DNA of 64,000 nt from Delphinus delphis (GCF_949987515.2 NC_082702.1:50003600-50067599); one strand, 5' to 3'; shown: positions 1 through 11,153, numbered from the stretch's first letter. Notes: generated from the letters alone by a model not told the origin. Numbers and translations: made by a program.

Positions 1-626
1 TATGATTTCCATGCATTTACAGAGCAACCCAAGGGCAGAAGTGAAATTGGAATTTCACTTGTGAAGATCTGAAACCTTGTTTTATTTATATATTTATTTT
101 AAAACCCTGCCCATACCTTTTATTTTTAAAATTTTTTTCTTGGCCTGAAATCACCTTTCCTTTGAAAACTCCTTGGATGCCCCAGCATTTTTTTTTTTTT
201 TCTAAAAGGGATGTATTTCTCACTGTCAGGCCTGATTGGGCTGTGAAAAGTCCTTGTTGCCTTCCGTGCTCACCCAACCCTAAATAATTGTCTGTAGGTT
301 CCTTTTATTGTCACCTCTGAAATAAGATGAAGAAACCAACAGTTTGCTTTAGAAGGCATTAACTTTTTTATCACGTTAATACCGACTCATATCTTATTTC
401 CCACTTGCAGTAAGAAAACCATTCAAATCTTTCTCTCACAGGACAATATCTTTAATAGCTTCTGTGTGTTTCCGATTTTTGGCTGTTTCTGTATAAACAG
501 ACTAATCTAATAGCATGCTGAACCATCTAACTTGGCAGAAATTCAGAAAATCACTCATTTCTATGGCAAGCTGGGATGCCAAGAAGGAGGGGGAATCCTT
601 ACTTTTATGGCAGAAAGATTTTTCTT
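1..626. other. AT-rich unannotated stretch
   Basis: Repeat-poor, AT-rich sequence with several short T runs (for example near 190-203). I see no domain-bearing reading frame, exon-like structure or recognisable transposon. A short open frame on the minus strand (86-277) is low complexity and is not credible as a gene. Confidence 0.5.
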
Positions 627-642
627 AAAGTTGTCTTTCATG

Positions 643-854
643 GGCTTCCCTGGTGGCGCAGTGGTTGAGAGTCCGCCTGCCGATGCAGGGGACATGGGTT
701 CGTGCCCCGTTCTGGGAAGATCCCACATGCCGTGGAGCGGCTGGGCCCGTGAGCCATGGCCGCTGAGCCTGCGCGTCCGGAGCCTGTGCTCCGCAACAGG
801 AGAGGCCACAACAGTGAGAGGCCCGCGTACCGCAGAAGAAAAAAAAAAAAAAAA
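643..854 (+). mobile_element. CHR-type tRNA-derived SINE, full length, short subfamily
   Basis: The element starts with the tRNA-like head (GGGCTTCCCTGGTGGCGCA). The pol III A box is near 654-664 and the B-box-like GGTTCGTGCCC near 697-707. A CHR body and a poly-A tail (about 840-854) follow. A 16-bp target-site duplication, aaagttgtctttcatg, flanks it at 627-642 and 852-867 with no mismatch. The perfect duplication and intact promoter boxes suggest a fairly young insertion. This family is the main evidence for a cetacean. Confidence 0.96.
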
Positions 855-1111
855 GTTGTCTTTCATGAACATAATATGTCTATCTTTTGAAGTTCCCCAG
901 CACCTAGCCTGGAAATTATTTATCGCAGAAAGACACAATGGCGAACGAGAAACTTATTCCCAGTACAATTTCTGGCTTGCGTTCGTTTGCCTAAAGGAGC
1001 AGGGTCATATGCACACAGTTTTGAACGCTGGCATGGTTATAAAAGATGGCCGTCTCCTCTAGGGCATGTGCATAGAGCCCTTTCCATCCTGGAATCTAAA
1101 AGGTGAGAACA

Positions 1112-1228
1112 GGGACTTCCCTAGCACTCCAGCGGTTAGGACTCGGTGCTTCCACTGCAGGGGGTGCGGGTTCGATCCCTGGTCGGGGAACTAAGATCCC
1201 GCATGCCGTGTGGCAGCCAAAAAAAAAA
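1112..1228 (+). mobile_element. Short CHR-related SINE (tRNA head plus short tail)
   Basis: A second tRNA-derived SINE of only about 117 bp. It begins GGACTTCCCTAGCACTCCAG, has a B box (GGTTCGATCCC, near 1170-1180), and ends GTGTGGCAGCC plus poly-A. It is flanked by an imperfect duplication: aaaggtgagaaca upstream near 1100-1111 and aaaggtgaggaca downstream near 1226-1237. Its sequence differs enough from the 643-854 copy to be another, older subfamily. Confidence 0.9.
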
Positions 1229-1237
1229 GGTGAGGAC

Positions 1238-1764
1238 ATCGTGGCCCCGTGCAAAGCCTTGTTTGTGGCCTGGCCAGCCCAGAGTTCTTCCTCTGTCACT
1301 GGAACAAGAGCCTGTTTTGGGGAGAAAGCGTTCTTGCTGACATTCTAGGAGACCTCCCCCCCGCCCCCCACTTTAATTTGTTGCCAAGTGCACATCACAG
1401 ATCCCAGGTGGCCTGAAAAGCCCTGGCTCTCACTCCTGAGCTCCTACATTACCGGAGAACATCACACATCATGCTGGTGGAGCCACGGGCAGCTCAGCTT
1501 TTTGGAGTCCCCTGCAGTTCCATCCGTAGACCAGGGTCACCAGGACCCCAGCTCTGGGCCCTGTGCTCTGCACCCCTCCATGGCTCCCTTTTAGCTGTAC
1601 CCCTCCCCCTCGCCACAGGAGAGGAATTCCTGGGGGCTTGTGTGCCCTCTTCCAGGGTAACTGGGACCCCAAAATTCCCTCCCCAAGAAACAACCCCCAA
1701 CCCACTTCTGAAATATCATATGCTTTTCTGTATACTATCCTTTCATTTCATTGAGCATACGTAG
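1238..1764. other. Unannotated GC-moderate stretch
   Basis: No repeat family or gene recognised. Overlapping open frames on both strands (1388-1764) have no recognisable domain and compete with each other, so I read them as chance. A C-rich run lies at about 1353-1370. Confidence 0.45.
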
Positions 1765-2662
1765 TTTTAAAAAATTTTTAATGAACTTTATGTTTCTGAT
1801 CGATTTTAGATTTGCACAGAAATTGAGACCATGGTACAGAGTTCCCATACACCCGCACACCCAGCTGCCCCTATCACTAACATCTTCCACTTTTCGTTGG
1901 GTATATTTATTGCAATCGAAGAACCAATACTGTTGTATTAGTAACTAAAGTCCATAGTTGGTACAGATTTCCTGAGTTCTTCCCTGCTGACCGTTTTCTG
2001 TTCCGGGATCCCGTCCAGGACACCATATTGCATTTAGTCATCATGCCCTCCTTCGGCTCCTCTGGGCAGACTTTCCTTGATTTCTGTGACCTTGACAGTT
2101 TTGAGGACGACTCATCCGGGCTTATGTGGGATGCCCCAGTGTTGGAATTCGTCTGATTTGTTTTCACGATTAGGCTAGGTGTATCGTTTCTCAGGGGGGA
2201 AGACCACGGAGGTAACGTGCCATCTCATCCCATCACATGCAGGGCGCATACTGTCCACACGATTATCACTCGATGTTGGCCTCCTTCACCTGGCCAAGCT
2301 GGGATGTGTCAGGTTTTCCCACTCAGCAGTTACTCTTTTCCCCTCCATTCCGGGCGGTTCTTTTTGGAGGAAAGTTGCTGTGTGCAGCCCGTACTTGAGA
2401 AGTGGAGACTTATGCTCTCACTCTTTGTGGGCAGGCTATCTACATAAAGTATCTAGAATTCTTCTGCAGGGCAGATTTGTCTCTTCTCCCCCTTCCCCCT
2501 GCCATTTATTACTTTATTCAGTCATTTATTTATATCAGTGTGGACTCATGGATATTTCTTTTATACTTTGGGTTATAACCTAGTACCACTTTATTTATTT
2601 TGTTGCTCCAGTCAGGGACTCTTTGAGTTGGCTCCAGTGTCTCTTTGAGACACTGCCATCAT
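1765..2662 (-). mobile_element. Old L1 3' region (L1ME-like), antisense
   Basis: The sequence reads as the reverse complement of an ancient L1 3' end. Diagnostic phrases on the plus strand are the stretch around 1805-1950 (tagatttgcacagaaattga) and the block at about 2545-2600 (tttatactttgggttataac, then ttatttattttgttgctcca). The ORF2 end is heavily eroded and no coding capacity remains. The subfamily is assigned from memory of the consensus, so treat it as approximate. Confidence 0.75.
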
Positions 2663-3238
2663 TGGCAGGGTGTGTTTTTATTTTTGTTTTTTTTTCCTCT
2701 TTTGTTTGTTTTTTGCCCCTCTCCTCTACCCTCCTCCTGTCCCACACACGTCTACCAAGGCCAGCATGCCTCTGTGATCTCTGGTATCACAGTGGCATCA
2801 GTTCCTCCTTTATGAAAAATCACACTGAAACAGTAAGGGGTGTGGGTGAGTTCACTCTCATTTAACATTTTATTACTCTACATAATTCAGGGATCTTACA
2901 GGGCTGTCTCTTATTTTGTGTGTTTGCCACCATTCCTGCCCCAGTGGATGAACTTTAGAACCTTCCTGGCCACACAGCCAGGTCTCCAAGTTCCAAACAA
3001 GGCAGGCTGTCAAAACTGTGTCCTAATCCTGGCTTAGTCCCCAACTTGGGCCTCTCAGGTTGATCTGCGCCCTCTTGATGCCCTTGTTTCCTCACCTTCA
3101 TAAATAGGGGTTTGCCTTGGCTGGTCTCCGGTGGCCCCTTCAAATCCTAACATTCTCTGCACCTCCAAGTCTTTGAGTCACGGCTCAGGATGCCAAAAAA
3201 AACGAGTCACTGATGAGAAATGGGAAATCTTAGTGCAA
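2663..3238. other. Unannotated stretch with T-rich tract
   Basis: Begins with a T-rich tract (about 2675-2712). The rest shows no recognisable transposon, exon or RNA gene. Confidence 0.45.
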
Positions 3239-3350
3239 TCGTGGAGAAAAGGAGAGAAATACAAAGAAAGAAGACTCAGGAGAAGAAAGAAGAAGAATGA
3301 ATATGGGGTTGGGCTGGAGAGAGAAGAGTTGACATGGACAAGAAAGAAGT
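3239..3350 (+). repeat. Purine-rich (GA/GAA) tract
   Basis: About 110 bases dominated by A and G on the plus strand, with GAAAGAAGA and GAAGAAGAA clusters. It is an impure simple-sequence tract. An open frame across it only reflects the absence of stop codons in purine-rich DNA. Confidence 0.7.
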
Positions 3351-5045
3351 AACCTTGATGCTGATCCCTGTGAAAATTCTGGAACAGACAGTTAAATCCA
3401 TGATTTCTGAAATTTTAGTGGAGAAAGTGGAGACCCCTAAGCAACAACACAAGTGGCATCTCTGCTAATTTTATGCCATTTTCAAAAAGGTTGAGCAAAT
3501 AAAAGATGCAAAATAGAGTATATAGTAATTTCTGGTATGTGGCTTAACACGAGCGGGGCACTTACGCAGCCTTAATGAGCACGTGATGTCCGGGTCGAGG
3601 AAGGCAAACATCCTGTGGGCTTGGCATTGGTCACACTGTCTGTAGTCTTACTTTCTGTCTTGAGCGTCACCCGTGAAGACTGCTAATGACAAACTGGAAT
3701 GTTTTCGACCTGACGAAGATACAAGAGGCACCAGCTGTTGAAGGCTCTTCGAAGGACAGTAGATGGCTGTCCTACAGGGGAATGAAATTCACACGACGGA
3801 CAAGTGCCCTTTATCAGGGATGGAAAGGCAGAGTCTGGTTGCCCAGCTGCCATCTGAGGGATGCCTCTGTGAGCACCAAAGACTTTATCTCTTGTCAGAT
3901 TCCGTGGTGCTAATGTTTCCTTTTCCGTTCTCTGGTTCTGAATCCCCACCCCCACCAGAAGCCCTTTTGTTTGTTTAAAATGAAGATTCCCTGGCCTGTC
4001 ATGGACACTTCGTTCAGGAGTTGGGTGGCAGTGTGGGTTCCGGGGTTCGGTATGTCTGTCTAGCTCCCAAGGTGATTCTGATACACCCTTGGAGCCGAGA
4101 AGCACCCTCCTAACGGAATTGGCACCTCCTTAAGAAATGAGATCCATCTTCTCTTCCTTGTTTGTATGCCTCCCCATGCAGGCATAATTATATAGAAGAA
4201 GCACAGAAATGCTTGTTGGTGGATTTATTTCAGCTTTTTTTTTTTTTAGCTCCCTTTGTCTGAAACTTTGCAGAATAAACCCCACGTTCGCCCCGTGCTT
4301 TGTTGGTAGCGTGCTAGAACAGGATTGCACTGTCTTAAATTGGGGGTTACTTTCTTGGTTTCAGCTGAATTATGAAAGGGAGGGGAGAGACCCTTGGAAA
4401 AGTATGAATATTGATGCTGAGGACTAGCCAGTACCTTCCCTTCCAGCAGGTTCCGTGAGGGATTAAGAGGCTGGCTGTTTAGGACCTCCCATTAGTGATG
4501 GTTTCAAGACCCCTCCTCATTGTGCATTTATCTTGCAAGGAGCATATTTAGGGAGGTTTCCATTCTATATTATCTGCAGAATTACTTTCCTTTCCGAGGT
4601 CTTTTGTATGAGTATTCCCTTGAACCCATTCCAAAAAGTGGATTTTTAACCCAATAGACCATAACTGCAGTGTTTTATCGTGCATACATATTTCAGAATG
4701 TGAATGTAAGTAGATTTAGCAAAGTTAAAATAAAATTAAAAGTTTTCAAAGGGCGCTACTGCTTGCTTTCCCATGTTGGACTTTTCCCTTTGGAGTTCTT
4801 ATGCCATTTAAAAGATTCTCTAAAAACAGTAAGATTTTTGCACTTGGGTCTTTCTTTTCTCCTACAGAAAACACTGATGGGGTTTGGCCTGCCTTTGTCT
4901 CCCTGCAGTGTCCTTGGTAGCAGTGGAGGATCAGTCTGAGAGTTAATGCCATTAAGATTACGGTTGTGCTGTCAGTATGGTTTCTTATGGGCACGTTGCT
5001 TCCCTTCCTGTTTCTCTTGAAATCCCTTCTTTAGGAAGAAGCTAG
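3351..5045. other. Unannotated stretch
   Basis: About 1.7 kb with no transposon that I recognise with confidence and no credible gene. A short T run lies at 4237-4248. Overlapping short frames on both strands at 3683-4105 have no domain. Confidence 0.4.
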
Positions 5046-5310
5046 AGTCATTGCTCCAGAATAGAAATCCAGTCTCACTACCACCCTATTCACCATTCTC
5101 CAGCTTAATCCCCTCACTGGGTGTCCATATCCCTTGGGATGAAATGTGAAATCCTTACCAGACCCTGCAAGGCTCCTGCCAATCTCTGTAGCCTACTGTC
5201 ATCCCCACTCCCCCTCCCCCCCACAACCTGCCACAGGGTCTTTGCACAGGCTGTTGACTGCCTGGAGTAGTCTTCCCCTCCTGCTTTCCCACTGAAAAAT
5301 CCTTTCTTTT
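5046..5310 (+). mobile_element. L2 fragment
   Basis: Matches the coding-end region of LINE-2. It reads like the L2 stretch containing the 'fully diagnostic' cctgcaaggctcctgccaat (near 5163-5182) and gggtctttgcacaggctgtt (near 5236-5255), followed by cctggagtagtcttcccctc. Only a degenerate fragment of this very old family remains. Confidence 0.75.
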
Positions 5311-5312
5311 CC

Positions 5313-5665
5313 CACTGCTAAGGTCTGAATCAGTGTTTTCCCCTCAGTTCATGGGTTGAAATCCTAACCCCCAAAGATGATGGTATTAGGAGATGGGGCC
5401 TTTGAGAGATGCTTATTTCATGGGGGTGGAGCTCTCTCGAATGGGATTAGTGCCCTTATAATACAGGCTCCCAAGAGCTCCCAGCCCCTTCCACCACATG
5501 AGGACATGGTGAGAAGGTCCCAGCTGTAAACCTCATTGGTATGTGAGTATACTTGCACCTTGAACTTGGACTTCCAGCCTCCAGACTGTGAGAAATACAT
5601 TTTCGTTGTTTATAAGCCACCCAGCCTGTGGTATTTTGTTAGAGCAGCTGGAAGGGACTGAGATA
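5313..5665 (+). mobile_element. MLT1/MST-type MaLR LTR
   Basis: Solo LTR of the MaLR (ERVL-related) class in sense orientation. Its landmarks are GAAATCCTAACCCCCAAAG near 5359-5377, GTGCCCTTATAA near 5450-5461, CCAGCCTCCAGACTGTGAGA near 5574-5593, and the end CCACCCAGCCTGTGGTATTTTGTTA near 5618-5642. No internal viral genes are attached. The copy is degraded and placental-aged. Confidence 0.88.
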
Positions 5666-5744
5666 CCCAGTTACTCACTTGGCCATATTTTGACCTAATC
5701 ACCCCCTGAGTCTAAGGGAAAGACAGGGCTGTGTGGAGGCAAGA

Positions 5745-5880
5745 TCCAGTATTTGTTATCCTCGTTTTACAGTGAAGACATTGAGGTGTGGAGAGCTTCC
5801 ATGTCTCCCGTGGGGTCAGTCTCCACCCTTGCTAACTGCAAGCCAGCACCAGTGACTGTGCACGTCGCATGCCTTTAAAA
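5745..5880 (-). mobile_element. MIR fragment
   Basis: Antisense MIR core: a cctcgttttacagtgaagac motif is followed by a degenerate 'gaggtgtggag' segment. Too eroded for exact ends. Confidence 0.55.
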
Positions 5881-6316
5881 CAGAACCACGAGCCCAGGAC
5901 TTTGGTCGAGTCCTTCCTGTGTTCTACAGAACCCACGCCGTCGCACCAGCTCCCAACCTTTCACTGTGCAGCTTTCTGACAAGTACACACACAGGCCTCT
6001 GGCTTGAGCGATGCCACTACAAAGGTCCCCTGCTTTTCATAAACAGAGTGCCGTGAGGCCACTCCTCAAGAAAGCAACTTCTGCTGCCTCCCGTGTGCTT
6101 TTATGCTTTGCTGTGAAGAGCAGAGTTGAGCTGGCAGGCCTCTTTCTCTTCTCTACTTTATGTATGATTCATAAAGAGAACTCGGCAGGTCGTGGGGTGC
6201 GCACTGCCACCTGGACCGCACTCCTGAGAGCACCAAAAGGGGGTTGGGACCCATTTCACTTTCCACTCACATGCAGGTCAGCTAAGGGAGCAGGGGAAAA
6301 ACTGTCCGGCAGAGGG

Positions 6317-6347
<31 letters not shown>

Positions 6348-6966
6348 TCAGGCTTCTCATTGCCGAGAACAATTCCAACACTGCTGACCAAAGGGCCGTT
6401 TGTCCTTTTAGTAGTCTGATCCCCTAGAGAAACCCGAAAAAGCAACCCCCAGACCAGTGGACAGCTAGCCATGGGGATTGTACCCTGTGTTTCATCTTAC
6501 CTCCTAGTGCCCCCGACCCAGAGTAGTTGTGGGTTGGGGATCCAGCCATATTCTTCTGGACCTCAGACTTTTATTTACATTTGGAAGAACATCTCTGTTA
6601 GAGGTTCATTCTTTTGAGTCGTCGGGATCTTTACTTTAAAATACTAATGACCAGGGGAGAGGAACGCCATAAATTGTTGTCACCTAAGAGGTGGCTGCTG
6701 GTTTAGTGTATAACAACTATTTTGTTACAGGTGGATGTGGAAATACTCAAGTTTTGAAATGATACGCCTCTGCTTTGTATATATTTGACAGATGTTATAC
6801 TATCTGTTTCACTTACTCATTCATGCACCAGATATCTTTGATTGGAAGAGCCGGTGGAAACATTCAAGCTTTAGGGGCTTAGAAGCAATGAGAAGGGGTC
6901 CTGCCTGTAAACATCATACATCAGGAGCAAGGCTCAGGGCCAATGGGTTAGCGTTCAGTCCTAGAC

Positions 6967-6968
<2 letters not shown>
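5881..6968. other. Unannotated stretch with a GTTTT array
   Basis: No gene recognised. A pentamer microsatellite (GTTTT)n lies at about 6317-6348. The 138-residue frame at 6011-6427 crosses the microsatellite and has no domain. Confidence 0.5.

Positions 6969-7058
<90 letters not shown>
6969..7058 (+). repeat. Compound microsatellite (GA)n(TG)n
   Basis: About 29 uninterrupted GA units (6969-7027) are followed directly by about 16 TG units (7027-7058). The array is pure and long, so high length polymorphism is expected. It also generates spurious open frames in both directions. Confidence 0.98.
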
Positions 7059-7060
<2 letters not shown>

Positions 7061-7129
7061 GTGGGGTTGGGATAAGTGCTGAATTTGTGAACAAGGAGGA
7101 GGAGAAAGGGCTCAGAGCAGGAAAGAACC

Positions 7130-7320
7130 TATAAAGCAACCAGTATTCATAAAGCGTCTATAGCTGCCGGACTCAGTGCCATGACTTCACTTGAGATTCT
7201 TCATAGGATCCTGACAGCAGCCCTGCAGCACCTGTTTCCCCACCATACACATAGGGAGCCTTGCCCAACCTCCTTAGACTTCAAATCTAAGTGTGTCTGG
7301 TGCCAAAACCATGCTCTTTC
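7130..7320 (-). mobile_element. MIR
   Basis: Antisense MIR: it opens with an ATTCATAAAGCGTCTATAGC-like start, then a degraded 'cctgacagcagccctgcagc' middle (near 7210-7229) and a 'tttccccaccatacacatag' equivalent of the MIR core. Confidence 0.65.
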
Positions 7321-7611
7321 TCCTCAGTATCTGCAGTTGAATGTTGTCTGACTGAGGGTTTGTTGGGGGCTGGCTCTGGGCTAGAGTTGGCTCTGTGAAA
7401 CCCTTTTATTCTGTGCGTCAAGTATTTTGCCTGTTGAATGGATCCCTTAATCCATCGCCCAGGAGGCCTGAGGAGGGATGGCAGGTGGATTTGCATCTTG
7501 GCCACGCTGACTTAGATCCTGATGAAGGGACCTCTGAGGCATTTCCTCTGGAAGGAAGGGGAGGGTTTCTAACGTGCGGTTCCTGACCAAGCAAGAGGGG
7601 AGACAGAATTG
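7321..7611. other. Unannotated stretch
   Basis: No repeat or gene recognised. Short frames on both strands have no domain. Confidence 0.4.
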
Positions 7612-8018
7612 CTTGAAATGGGTTGTTAAGGACTGCATGTGTCTTCCCAGAATTCATCTGTTGAAACCCTAACCCCCAATGTGATAGCATTTGGAGGTGG
7701 AACTTGGCGGGGGTGGTAATAAGGTTTAGGTTAGGCAATGAGAGTGAGACCCTCATGATGGTATTAATGCCCTTATAAGAAGAGGAAGACAGAGATCTCT
7801 CTCTGTCTCCTCCTATATGCCCTGAGGAACGGCCATGTGAGGACACAGCCTGAGGCGGCCCTCTGCAAACCTAGAAAAGAACTTTCACCACATACCAAAT
7901 CTGCTGGTACCTTGATCTTGGACTTCCCAGCCTCCAGAACTGTGAGAAATAAACGTCTGTTCGTTAACTCTCCCAGTCTGTGGTATTTTCTTACAACAGC
8001 TGAGCAGACAAAGACATG
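7612..8018 (+). mobile_element. MLT1/MST-type MaLR LTR
   Basis: Sense-orientation MaLR LTR with the usual landmarks in order: GAAACCCTAACCCCCAATGT (near 7663-7682), TGCCCTTATAAGAAGAGGAA (near 7769-7788), TGAGGACACAGC (near 7838-7849), TCCAGAACTGTGAGAAATAA (near 7934-7953) and TCTGTGGTATTTTCTTACAA (near 7976-7995). No attached internal sequence, so it is a solo LTR. Confidence 0.92.
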
Positions 8019-8044
8019 GGCTTAGCATAGTAGGACCTGCAGAG

Positions 8045-8265
8045 TTAGAAGTTGCGTACCTGGGTCCATATCATGGATTGGCCAGGTGTTTTCTGTGGGC
8101 CTTGAGTAAGTCCCTCATCTTCTCTAAGCCTCAGTTTCTTCATGTACAAAATGGGGGCATTAACAGTCTTCCTCAGAGAGTTGTTGAGAGGATTAAATGC
8201 TGAGAATGCCGGTACAGCCCTCACACACTCACTGACGCGTTAAGTGCTCACTACTTAGCACCGTC
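8045..8265 (+). mobile_element. MIR
   Basis: Sense MIR with a well-preserved core: TAAGCCTCAGTTTCTTCATG and ACAAAATGGGGGCATTAACA (near 8126-8165), then the AGTTGTTGAGAGGATTAAAT element (near 8179-8198). Confidence 0.9.
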
Positions 8266-8370
8266 AACATCATTCACACCATCATCATCAATATCAGTGA
8301 CTGTCAGCCTAATTCATACCATCTCATACCATCATCAATGTCATGAACGTCACTGTCATCCCGATAAGCA
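8266..8370 (+). repeat. Degenerate CATCAT-type simple repeat
   Basis: Imperfect repetition of catcat/caccat/tcatacc units, including ACCATCATCATCAATATC near 8278-8295 and a repeated 'catacc atc' unit. Heavily diverged. Confidence 0.6.
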
Positions 8371-9724
8371 CTGCGTATCGTTTCAGTTTGCCCTTGACCT
8401 GGGGGTCCATGTGGGGAACATCTGTGAGTGACAGGCACACACAGAACCTAGAGGTCAGCCTCTCCATGCAGGCATCTGTGGTGGTCTGCTTAGGGGAAAA
8501 CATGCTTTGGAAACCAGGTCACGGGGGAAAGTGCCTCTTATTGTACAGAGCCGAGAGGTCTGCCGTGGATGTGCAGAGGGAGCCTGGCCTAATTGCATCG
8601 ATAATGCAGTCCCTTAACTCATTCTGCCAACACAAAGGTGAATGGACGGTCCCCGTCGTTGCGGCCGAGCATTGCCCCTGTTTTCCTAGGAGAGACATCT
8701 GTGCTCCAGGAGTGATTAAAGTGCCTTGGACAGGCCCTTGCTATTAAGTTTGTGGCTTCAGTTTAATAAAAGGTAGTATATTAAAATGGAAACATGTTAT
8801 TATTGATAAGGACTGAACATGTTATAAATCAGATTAAAGCTTCGATAATACAGAATGCAAGGAGAGGAAGCTAAGGGTTATTGACTACCTACTATGCACT
8901 GATTGCTCCGCTGGACACTTAGAGACATCACTACAAAATACCCCATGCCTTCAAATAAATCAAGTCTGGCCTCTCCGATATATTAGCAGACATTCACCAT
9001 TAAAGAAGATTACAAGAGAGGCATCCGGTTGATTGGGGAATAGTTGCTGCAAATGATAAGCTCTTTTGACTAGACCAATACTGACTTAATGAAGTTTTGC
9101 CGTGTGTTATTATTTTTTTCTGATAGAAAATCAAGTAACTCTTCTCCTCCTTCACCGTTCTCGGTCCCTTTGCTTACTCATAATGACCCCCTTTTTTCTG
9201 GTTCTGTAGAAGCTTTAAAAAGTCTAAATTGGTGGATTTTTTTAGCTTCAAGTTTCTGGAATTCTAAGAGGGCCTGAAAGGTAAGGGCTCGATAGCCAAG
9301 GCATGCAAACAAAAGTAGGCAGCTTAGCTAGGAAAGCGCAGAGAGAAAGAGGAGTCCCCCACCTTCCTTGCAGTCCTGTGTTAGTTGCTGGCGAGGAACT
9401 GGAGGTATTCAACCTCCAGTGAATATCCCTACAGATAACTTCTTCATGGTGCTGGCGTGCGCTCCATCATTTAAAGAATTCATAAGACCAGTGTGAGGGC
9501 CTGTGCTCTGGGGAGAATTCCCTGTCTGGTTGGAGAGGCTGGTGTGGTTTGGACTTGTTCCCCTCAGCTGCCCAGTGCCAGGCAGGGCCATGTGCCTGTT
9601 TTAAGACAGGCGAGGGTTCACGCCACCCAGCGCCTGTCCATCTAGGGCTCCCCAGGGACCCTGGAATGACAAAACAATAAAGAGCAGGCATCAGACAGTC
9701 CTCACACTTCCTCCGTAATGACCC
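8371..9724. other. Unannotated stretch
   Basis: No gene. The segment near 8868-8960 may be a very eroded antisense MIR (gactacctactatgcactga) but I cannot fix its ends. A 134-residue frame (8343-8747) has no recognisable domain. Confidence 0.4.
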
Positions 9725-9860
9725 TGCAATGACAGATATCCCCCCCCTGCCCCCACGCTACAGATGAGGCTTCAGATGGTCCAAGCAGCTGGTCCATGGT
9801 CATGTGACTCATCAGTGGCCCACCTGGCATTTGAAGTCCCGTCTCTCTGGAACTTTCTAC
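9725..9860 (-). mobile_element. MIR fragment
   Basis: Antisense MIR core remnant: acagatgaggcttcagatgg near 9760-9779, followed by tggtcatgtgactcatcagtgg, the counterpart of the 'gtcacacagctagtaagtgg' motif. Confidence 0.6.
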
Positions 9861-10369
9861 CATATTGCACTACCTTAGTTCCCGACATCATTCTCAGAAC
9901 AAAAAAAAAAACAAGAGGGCCCTGGAGAGGTTGTTTTCTGGGTATGCCTTGGTAAATGGCACAGAGCTAATAAGCACGTAGTAGGTGGTCAAGCCTCCTT
10001 CTGAAAAGAAGTTTAAGCACTTTTGCTGGCGGAGGGGGGAGCGTCTCAGTGGAGCGATGGGTGGGGCACTGGGGCCTGGCTAGTGTTGTCCCAGCCCAGG
10101 GCCTGCAGTGTGTGTGTGTCCTCACTTCCCAGCCTGCAGGATCTTGTAGGAGATTTCTGGTTGGTACCAGCATCCTGGAACTGCCCTCCTAATGGGTCCC
10201 CATGTCTGGTTCTCCCAGGTGGGCAGAGAGTCACTTTCAGCCTGGTCACCTGTATCTGTGTAGTATCTGATTTTCTCCTGGGATGCTTGCTTAAGGAATC
10301 TGCTTCTCTCCTTAGCTGTCCACGCCTTCTTCCCGACTCCAGGCTAAGCTCTTCTCTTAGAATAACTGC
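9861..10369. other. Unannotated stretch containing part of a long chance frame
   Basis: Part of a 261-residue open frame (10023-10808, plus) lies here. That frame runs on through an antisense MIR and a truncated SINE and has no recognisable domain, so I do not call it a gene. A short A run lies at 9901-9912. Confidence 0.5.
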
Positions 10370-10566
10370 CCCGTGCCAGGTACTACCCTCAGCACTTTGC
10401 AAACGTTGTTTCACATGTCAATTGGAAAAAACAGGAAGGTACTATTACTCTCCCTGTTTTACAGATAAGCCAACCAGGGTTCGGAGGGCCGAGTGGTTGA
10501 GTGTCCTAAGCAGCCCGGCACAGAGTCAGGATCTGAACCCAAGGGCTGGCCTCAGGAGTCAGCCTT
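10370..10566 (-). mobile_element. MIR
   Basis: Antisense MIR with clear landmarks: actattactctccctgtttt then acagataagccaaccagggt (near 10441-10480), and gtcaggatctgaacccaagg near 10525-10544. A truncated CHR SINE is inserted at its 3' edge. Confidence 0.85.
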
Positions 10567-10570
10567 GCTA

Positions 10571-10649
10571 TTTTTTTTTTGTTTTTTGCAGTACACGGGC
10601 CTCTCACTGTTGTGGCCTCTCCCGTGGCGGAGCACAGGCTCCGGACGCA
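10571..10649 (-). mobile_element. 5'-truncated CHR SINE
   Basis: Only the 3' part of the SINE is present (in reverse: T tail, then gcagtacacgggcctctcac, ending ccggacgc). The tRNA head is missing. It is flanked by a perfect duplication agccttgctattttt (10561-10575 and 10650-10664), so the truncation occurred at insertion rather than by later deletion. Confidence 0.93.
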
Positions 10650-10664
10650 AGCCTTGCTATTTTT

Positions 10665-11085
10665 AAACCTCTCTGCTCTGTGCCTGCCTCTTCTCGTTCC
10701 CTGCCCTTACCTTCCACCTTGGTTCAGCTTACCTTTCCCTACCCACCTCTTCCTCCACCAGCATTTTTCCTTTTTTTTTTTTTTCCTTTCTGTGCAAACA
10801 GCATCTGAAAGGCCCAGCCTACTGGCCTTGGGTCCTGATAAGATCTAGCTGTGCTCCCTTTGTCTGGTCTGTACCTGCCTTTTCTGAATGGCCCCGTTAA
10901 TTGCAATTGACTCTCATAGAATGTGGATGGCGGTGCTACTTGACACCGGACTAATGCTTCTGACTTTTCCTTGGTGCCCCCAGCAGGAGGCTGGAGGGGA
11001 CAGGGGGGTCAGAGCGAAGACAGAGCACTTCTGATTCCAGCAAAATACATTAGAGTGTTAGGGCTTTTCTATTTGTCAAGTCCAT
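10665..11085. other. Unannotated stretch
   Basis: Pyrimidine-rich near 10670-10795 with a T run (10770-10785). No gene or recognised transposon. Confidence 0.4.
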
Positions 11086-11103
11086 CGCGCGCTCGCGCTC
11101 GCG

Positions 11104-11152
<49 letters not shown>

Positions 11153-11153
11153 G
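11086..11153 (+). repeat. (GCGCTC)n followed by (CT)n microsatellite
   Basis: Three to four copies of a CG-rich hexamer (cgcgcgctcgcgctcgcgctc region, 11086-11106) run straight into about 20 CT units with one GT interruption near 11143. The hexamer is the densest local CpG cluster in this part of the window. Confidence 0.95.

Noticed and set aside
643..854. tRNA gene inside the CHR SINEs
   Set aside because: A and B boxes are present but the cloverleaf and anticodon arm are not those of a functional tRNA; these are SINE heads.
10023..10808. Longest open frame (261 residues, plus)
   Set aside because: It crosses an antisense MIR and a truncated SINE, has no recognisable domain, is compositionally biased at its end (F/P-rich from a T run), and has no exon signals.
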